From contig JAITNC010000096.1 in the NCBI GenBank assembly GCA_031290675.1, positions 1-8,066 of the forward strand: a stretch of 8,066 nt of DNA, read 5' to 3'. Below are positions 5,202 through 8,066 of the stretch, piece by piece. This DNA comes from Campylobacteraceae bacterium (GTDB lineage: Bacteria; Campylobacterota; Campylobacteria; Campylobacterales; Campylobacteraceae). The stretch's first letter is position 1. Each line of letters begins with the position of its first letter. Made by a program: the position numbers and the translations under genes. A model generated the notes under the pieces. The model was given only the letters and a program-made list of their open reading frames with translations. It was not told the origin of the DNA and did not search any database.

Positions 5202-5216
5202 ATAATACTATATAGT
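5202..5216. promoter_or_regulatory. Symmetric divergent -10 region for gpmI and ppnP
   Basis: ACTATATAGT (5207-5216) is a perfect 10-bp palindrome that gives a TATAGT hexamer on each strand: 5211-5216 for ppnP, and 5207-5212 on the minus strand for gpmI. A second minus-strand hexamer TATTAT overlaps at 5202-5207. No clear -35 boxes are visible. The whole divergent region is 78 bp, so both promoters must fit here or close by. Confidence 0.45.
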
Positions 5217-5250
5217 TTCTAAAAAGTAATTAATACCATTGGAGTAAAAA

Positions 5251-5577
5251 ATGCCAAAAACAGATGAGAGTTTCAAAAATGTTGAGGTGCTGAAAAAAGC
5301 AAATGTCTATTTTGAGGGCAAATGTGTGAGCCATACGGTCGTATTTGCCGATGGTTCAAAAAAAACGATAGGCGTTATCCTCCCCTCAACTCTCACGTTC
5401 AACACGGGAGCTAGTGAAGTTATGGAAAGCGTGGCGGGGTCGTGCTTGGTGCGCTTGAAAGGTGAGAAGGAGTGGAAAAGTTACAAAGGCGGCGAGAGTT
5501 TCAGCGTACCTGAGAACTGGAGTTTTGACATTGAAGTGAGGGACGAGGCTTATCATTACGTCTGTTACTACGGATAA
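5251..5577 (+). CDS. ppnP: Pyrimidine/purine nucleoside phosphorylase (DUF1255 family)
   Basis: This 108-residue protein matches the PpnP (YaiE, DUF1255) cupin-like family, which phosphorolyses a broad set of nucleosides to base and ribose-1-phosphate in nucleotide salvage. Family features seen are [10 protein letters not shown] (21-30), the strand [12 protein letters not shown] (34-45), LTFNTG (48-53), [10 protein letters not shown] (56-65), [13 protein letters not shown] (75-87), FDIEV (92-96) and the C-terminal YVCYYG. The E. coli protein is about 94 residues; the extra length here is mostly an N-terminal extension of about a dozen residues. The start is supported by GGAG 6 bases upstream. 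It is divergent from gpmI and separated from mraY by 190 bp that contain a candidate terminator and new -10 boxes, so it is probably its own transcription unit. Confidence 0.9.
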   Translation: MPKTDESFKNVEVLKKANVYFEGKCVSHTVVFADGSKKTIGVILPSTLTFNTGASEVMESVAGSCLVRLKGEKEWKSYKGGESFSVPENWSFDIEVRDEAYHYVCYYG

Positions 5578-5596
5578 GTTGTAAATATGATAGAAA

Positions 5597-5655
5597 ACGG
5601 GAGGTTGAAAAAGCTTTTCGTGTTACATCAACCAACCGTGCTTGATACTTTTTTT
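5597..5655 (+). terminator. Candidate terminator between ppnP and mraY
   Basis: ACGG (5597-5600) and GGTTGA (5603-5608) pair with TCAACC (5628-5633) and CCGT (5636-5639), leaving a two-base internal loop on each side. A run of seven T follows at 5649-5655. The T-run starts 9 bases after the stem, farther than in a textbook intrinsic terminator, so the call is tentative. The position, 20 bp after the ppnP stop, supports it. Confidence 0.45.
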
Positions 5656-5689
5656 CAAAAAATATTTATGTAGTTTTTAGCTAATTTTA

Positions 5690-5716
5690 TATAATGCTAT
5701 ACTAAAATACTATAAT
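5690..5716 (+). promoter_or_regulatory. Two -10 boxes upstream of mraY
   Basis: Perfect TATAAT hexamers occur at 5690-5695 and 5711-5716, 21 bp apart, in very AT-rich DNA after the candidate terminator. Neither has a good -35 box, as is common in Campylobacterota. Either or both may drive mraY-murD, with leaders of about 45-70 bases. Confidence 0.5.
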
Positions 5717-5757
5717 TTTTTTCAACTTTAAAAAGCGTCTATTTTGGCGCCTTATTT

Positions 5758-5761
5758 GGAG
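5758..5761 (+). promoter_or_regulatory. Ribosome-binding site fixing the mraY start
   Basis: GGAG lies 6 bases before the ATG at 5768-5770. An in-frame TTG at 5744 would add eight residues and put this site inside the gene, so the ATG is preferred. Confidence 0.75.
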
Positions 5762-5767
5762 CCATAT

Positions 5768-6832
5768 ATGCTTTATTGGTTTTACCGACACGCTGGAGTA
5801 AATCTATTTCAATACATCACGTTGCGAGCTTCTATCGCATTTTTCTTAGGGTTCATTTTGACCATTTGGCTTATGCCGAAATTTATCTCCTGGGCGAAAA
5901 AACGCAAAGCTTCACAACCTATATATGAGCTCGCTCCAAGCACGCACAAAAGCAAAAATGACACGCCTACGATGGGCGGACTTGTGTTTGTCGGCGCAAC
6001 GCTTTTGGCGACTTTGTTGTGCGCCAGACTGAACAACGTCTTCGTCGTGGGCGGCATCTTGACGCTGGGGCTTTTCGGTCTTATCGGATTGAAAGACGAC
6101 CTCTCAAAAATCATCGGCAAAAAAAACGACGCCGGACTCAAAGCAAAACACAAATTTTTACTGCAATGTTTTTGCGCTTTTATCGTGGGCTTGCTGATTG
6201 TCGTAAGTTCAGATATCTCAACAGAGCTTTACGTGCCGTTTTACAAATATCCGATTTTTGATTTGACATATTTTTCTGTTTTATTTTGGATGCTCGTTAT
6301 GGTTTCATCATCAAACGCAGTCAATCTCACGGACGGACTTGACGGCCTTGCCACCGTGCCTTCCATGTTTTCACTCTTCTCAATAGGCATCTTTGTGTAT
6401 GTCAGCGGGCACGCCACTTTGAGTACATACTTGTTGCTTCCAAAAGTTTCAGGTTCAGGCGAGGTCTTGATAATAGTAAGCGCACTCATAGGCTCGCTTG
6501 TGGGCTTTTTGTGGTACAACTGCCACCCTGCGCAAGTTTTTATGGGAGATAGCGGAAGCCTTAGCGTCGGGGCTTTTATCGGGTATTCGGCTATCGTCTC
6601 CAAAAATGAGTTTTTGTTGATTTTCGTGGGATTTGTTTTTGTGCTGGAAACGCTCTCGGTCATACTGCAGGTGGGAAGCTTCAAGACACGCAAAAAGCGC
6701 GTCTTTTTGATGGCGCCCATACATCATCACTTTGAGATAAAGGGGTGGGCGGAAAATAAAATAATAGTGCGTTTTTGGATTATGGCTCTCATCTCAAATC
6801 TCATAGCGCTCACGGCTCTCAAAATCCGATGA
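5768..6832 (+). CDS. mraY: Phospho-N-acetylmuramoyl-pentapeptide transferase
   Basis: This 354-residue integral inner-membrane enzyme transfers phospho-MurNAc-pentapeptide from UDP to undecaprenyl phosphate, giving lipid I, the first membrane step of peptidoglycan synthesis. About ten membrane helices are apparent. Conserved motifs are PTMGG (67-71), the acidic pair Asp110-Asp111 in [15 protein letters not shown] (186-195), [11 protein letters not shown] (258-268) with the essential Asp261, and APIHHHFE (316-323) with the histidine triplet of the active site. The N-terminus [20 protein letters not shown] fits the family start. Length is normal. The stop overlaps the murD start by four bases (ATGA, 6829-6832), so the two genes are cotranscribed and probably translationally coupled. 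Confidence 0.97.
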   Translation: MLYWFYRHAGVNLFQYITLRASIAFFLGFILTIWLMPKFISWAKKRKASQPIYELAPSTHKSKNDTPTMGGLVFVGATLLATLLCARLNNVFVVGGILTLGLFGLIGLKDDLSKIIGKKNDAGLKAKHKFLLQCFCAFIVGLLIVVSSDISTELYVPFYKYPIFDLTYFSVLFWMLVMVSSSNAVNLTDGLDGLATVPSMFSLFSIGIFVYVSGHATLSTYLLLPKVSGSGEVLIIVSALIGSLVGFLWYNCHPAQVFMGDSGSLSVGAFIGYSAIVSKNEFLLIFVGFVFVLETLSVILQVGSFKTRKKRVFLMAPIHHHFEIKGWAENKIIVRFWIMALISNLIALTALKIR

Positions 6833-8025
6833 TTATCTCACTTTTCGGATACGGCGTTACGAACAAAGCGATAGCCAAAGCCTTTGCCCCAAACTGCTTT
6901 ATATATGATGATAAATTTACCGCCTCATCACAGGACGAGTTCGGTAACAAACTGCTCGTATGCGCCGAGTACGACGCCGACATAAGCGACGCTGACATTC
7001 CAAGTCCTGGTTTTCCGCCGCGCCACGCTCTTATCAAAAAAGCCAAGCACTTGATAAGCGAGTATGATTTTTTTAGCCTTCCGCCCTCTGTCTGGATAAG
7101 CGGCACAAACGGCAAAACCACGACTACGCAGATGTTGAAACACCTTTTAGGCTCACGTGGGGCTGTTGAGGGTGGAAATATCGGCAATCCGCTCGCCAAT
7201 CTGGACAAAAACGCACCGCTTTGGATACTTGAAACCAGCTCTTTCACGCTGCACTACACAAACCGTGCCGCGCCTGAAGTGTATCTGCTGCTGCCGATAC
7301 GACCCGACCATATCAGCTGGCACGGGAGTTTTGAGGAGTATGAGAAAGCGAAGCTAAAACCGCTTTTGTCTATGCGTGAGGGAAGCGTGGCTATCGTACC
7401 AAATGAATACATCAAGCTCAAGTCAAACGCTACATTGATAGGCTACGAAAACTCTGCCGATTTGGCGCAAAAGATGGACATAGATATATCTAAAATAGCG
7501 ATAAAAGAGCCGTTTTTGCTTGACGCTGTTTTGGCACTAGCAGCAGCTAAGATACTATTTGATGAGGTAGATATAGAGAAGATAAACGCCTTCAAGATAG
7601 ACCACCACAAGCTTGAAGAGTTCAAAGATGTCAAGGGCAGGCTCTGGGTCAATGACACAAAAGGCACAAATATAGACGCTACGATAGAAGCTTTGAAGCG
7701 CTACAAAAACGAGCGTATATTGATAGTACTCGGCGGCGATGACAAAGGCGTGGATTTGACGAGGCTTTTTGATGAGATGAAAAATTTAAATATAGAGATT
7801 TTTGCGATAGGAAGCAACTGCCAAAAGGTATTGGATTTTTCAAAAACTATAGACAAAATAGCGCACAAATGCGAAGTTTTGAGCAACGCTGTGGCTTTGA
7901 TGGACAAAAAAATGGACAGCAAAAGTGTGGGGCTTTTATCGCCTGCGGCAGCGAGTTTAGACCAATTTAGTTCATATATAGAGCGTGGAGAGCTTTTTAT
8001 GTCTTTGGTAAGGGGGCTAAAGTAA
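6829..8025 (+). CDS. murD: UDP-N-acetylmuramoyl-L-alanine--D-glutamate ligase
   Basis: This 398-residue cytosolic Mur ligase adds D-glutamate to UDP-MurNAc-L-Ala using ATP, two ligations before the pentapeptide used by MraY is complete. Domain 1 (1-85) binds UDP, with FGYG (6-9) and SPG (59-61). The central ATPase domain has the P-loop GTNGKTTT (92-99), GNIGNP (117-121 region), the Mg-binding Glu135 in LETSSF, HISWHGS (161-167) and the likely carbamylated Lys175 in EKAKLK. The C-terminal domain has [11 protein letters not shown] (275-285), LGGDDKGVD (301-309) and [17 protein letters not shown] (371-387). It is about 40 residues shorter than E. coli MurD. The ATG at 6829 overlaps the mraY stop; no clear ribosome-binding site precedes it, which fits translational coupling. 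An in-frame TTG at 6775 lies inside mraY and before the natural domain start. Confidence 0.96.
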   Translation: MIISLFGYGVTNKAIAKAFAPNCFIYDDKFTASSQDEFGNKLLVCAEYDADISDADIPSPGFPPRHALIKKAKHLISEYDFFSLPPSVWISGTNGKTTTTQMLKHLLGSRGAVEGGNIGNPLANLDKNAPLWILETSSFTLHYTNRAAPEVYLLLPIRPDHISWHGSFEEYEKAKLKPLLSMREGSVAIVPNEYIKLKSNATLIGYENSADLAQKMDIDISKIAIKEPFLLDAVLALAAAKILFDEVDIEKINAFKIDHHKLEEFKDVKGRLWVNDTKGTNIDATIEALKRYKNERILIVLGGDDKGVDLTRLFDEMKNLNIEIFAIGSNCQKVLDFSKTIDKIAHKCEVLSNAVALMDKKMDSKSVGLLSPAAASLDQFSSYIERGELFMSLVRGLK

Positions 8026-8047
8026 GCTGATATTAAAGTTTAATCAG

Positions 8048-8053
8048 TATAAT
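8048..8053 (+). promoter_or_regulatory. Possible -10 box after murD
   Basis: A perfect TATAAT lies 22 bp after the murD stop, just after an interrupted palindrome (CTGAT at 8027-8031 against ATCAG at 8043-8047, with AT-rich bases between). It may be the promoter of the next gene, which lies outside the window. The short flank prevents further judgement. Confidence 0.35.
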
Positions 8054-8066
8054 TTCACTCTTTTTT

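Noticed and set aside
6241..6720. Minus-strand frames of up to 159 codons inside mraY
   Set aside because: They are antisense to essential MraY motifs and have no supporting start signals.
1..8066. Search for CRISPR arrays, tRNA or rRNA genes, integrases, transposases, or a defence or biosynthetic cluster
   Set aside because: No regularly spaced repeats, cloverleaf with an acceptor end, ribosomal RNA signatures, or recombinase or defence motifs were seen. Most of the window is core metabolism with one small decayed accessory locus.

Overview
The window looks like chromosomal DNA from a Campylobacterota (epsilonproteobacterial) genome, probably close to Campylobacter. This is inferred from protein style (MraY, MurD, FabG and a 492-residue GpmI), from promoters that have TATAAT-type -10 boxes in AT-rich DNA but mostly lack a clear -35 box, and from a mraY-murD pair transcribed away from a gpmI-fabG pair, an arrangement I recall from Campylobacter. 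No rRNA, tRNA, CRISPR array, insertion sequence or complete mobile element is visible.

Layout. Positions 1-523 hold no gene I can support. They carry a cluster of imperfect inverted repeats, the clearest being a REP/MITE-like element at 314-410. At 524-1170 lies a toxin-antitoxin module that appears to be decaying: a near-consensus sigma70-type promoter, a frameshifted antitoxin remnant without its expected helix-turn-helix, and a HigB/RelE-type toxin cut short by an in-frame stop just before its C-terminal helix. A DMT-family (EamA) permease (1202-2080, minus) converges on this module. It is divergent from a small lipoprotein of the Sbal_3080 type (2262-2684, plus), and a 14-bp perfect palindrome lies between the two promoters.

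The rest is core metabolism. gpmI (3694-5172) and fabG (2935-3678) form a minus-strand operon for glycolysis and fatty-acid elongation. On the plus strand follow ppnP (5251-5577, nucleoside phosphorylase), mraY (5768-6832) and murD (6829-8025). mraY and murD overlap by ATGA and provide a membrane and a cytoplasmic step of peptidoglycan precursor synthesis. The gpmI/ppnP intergenic region contains a symmetric ACTATATAGT that offers a TATAGT -10 box on each strand. The window ends with a possible promoter just after murD.

No previously undescribed multigene system is evident. The observations most worth checking are the decayed toxin-antitoxin locus, the repeat-like hairpins, the palindrome at 2165-2178, and a hairpin at 2701-2734 whose two wobble positions indicate it works as plus-strand RNA.
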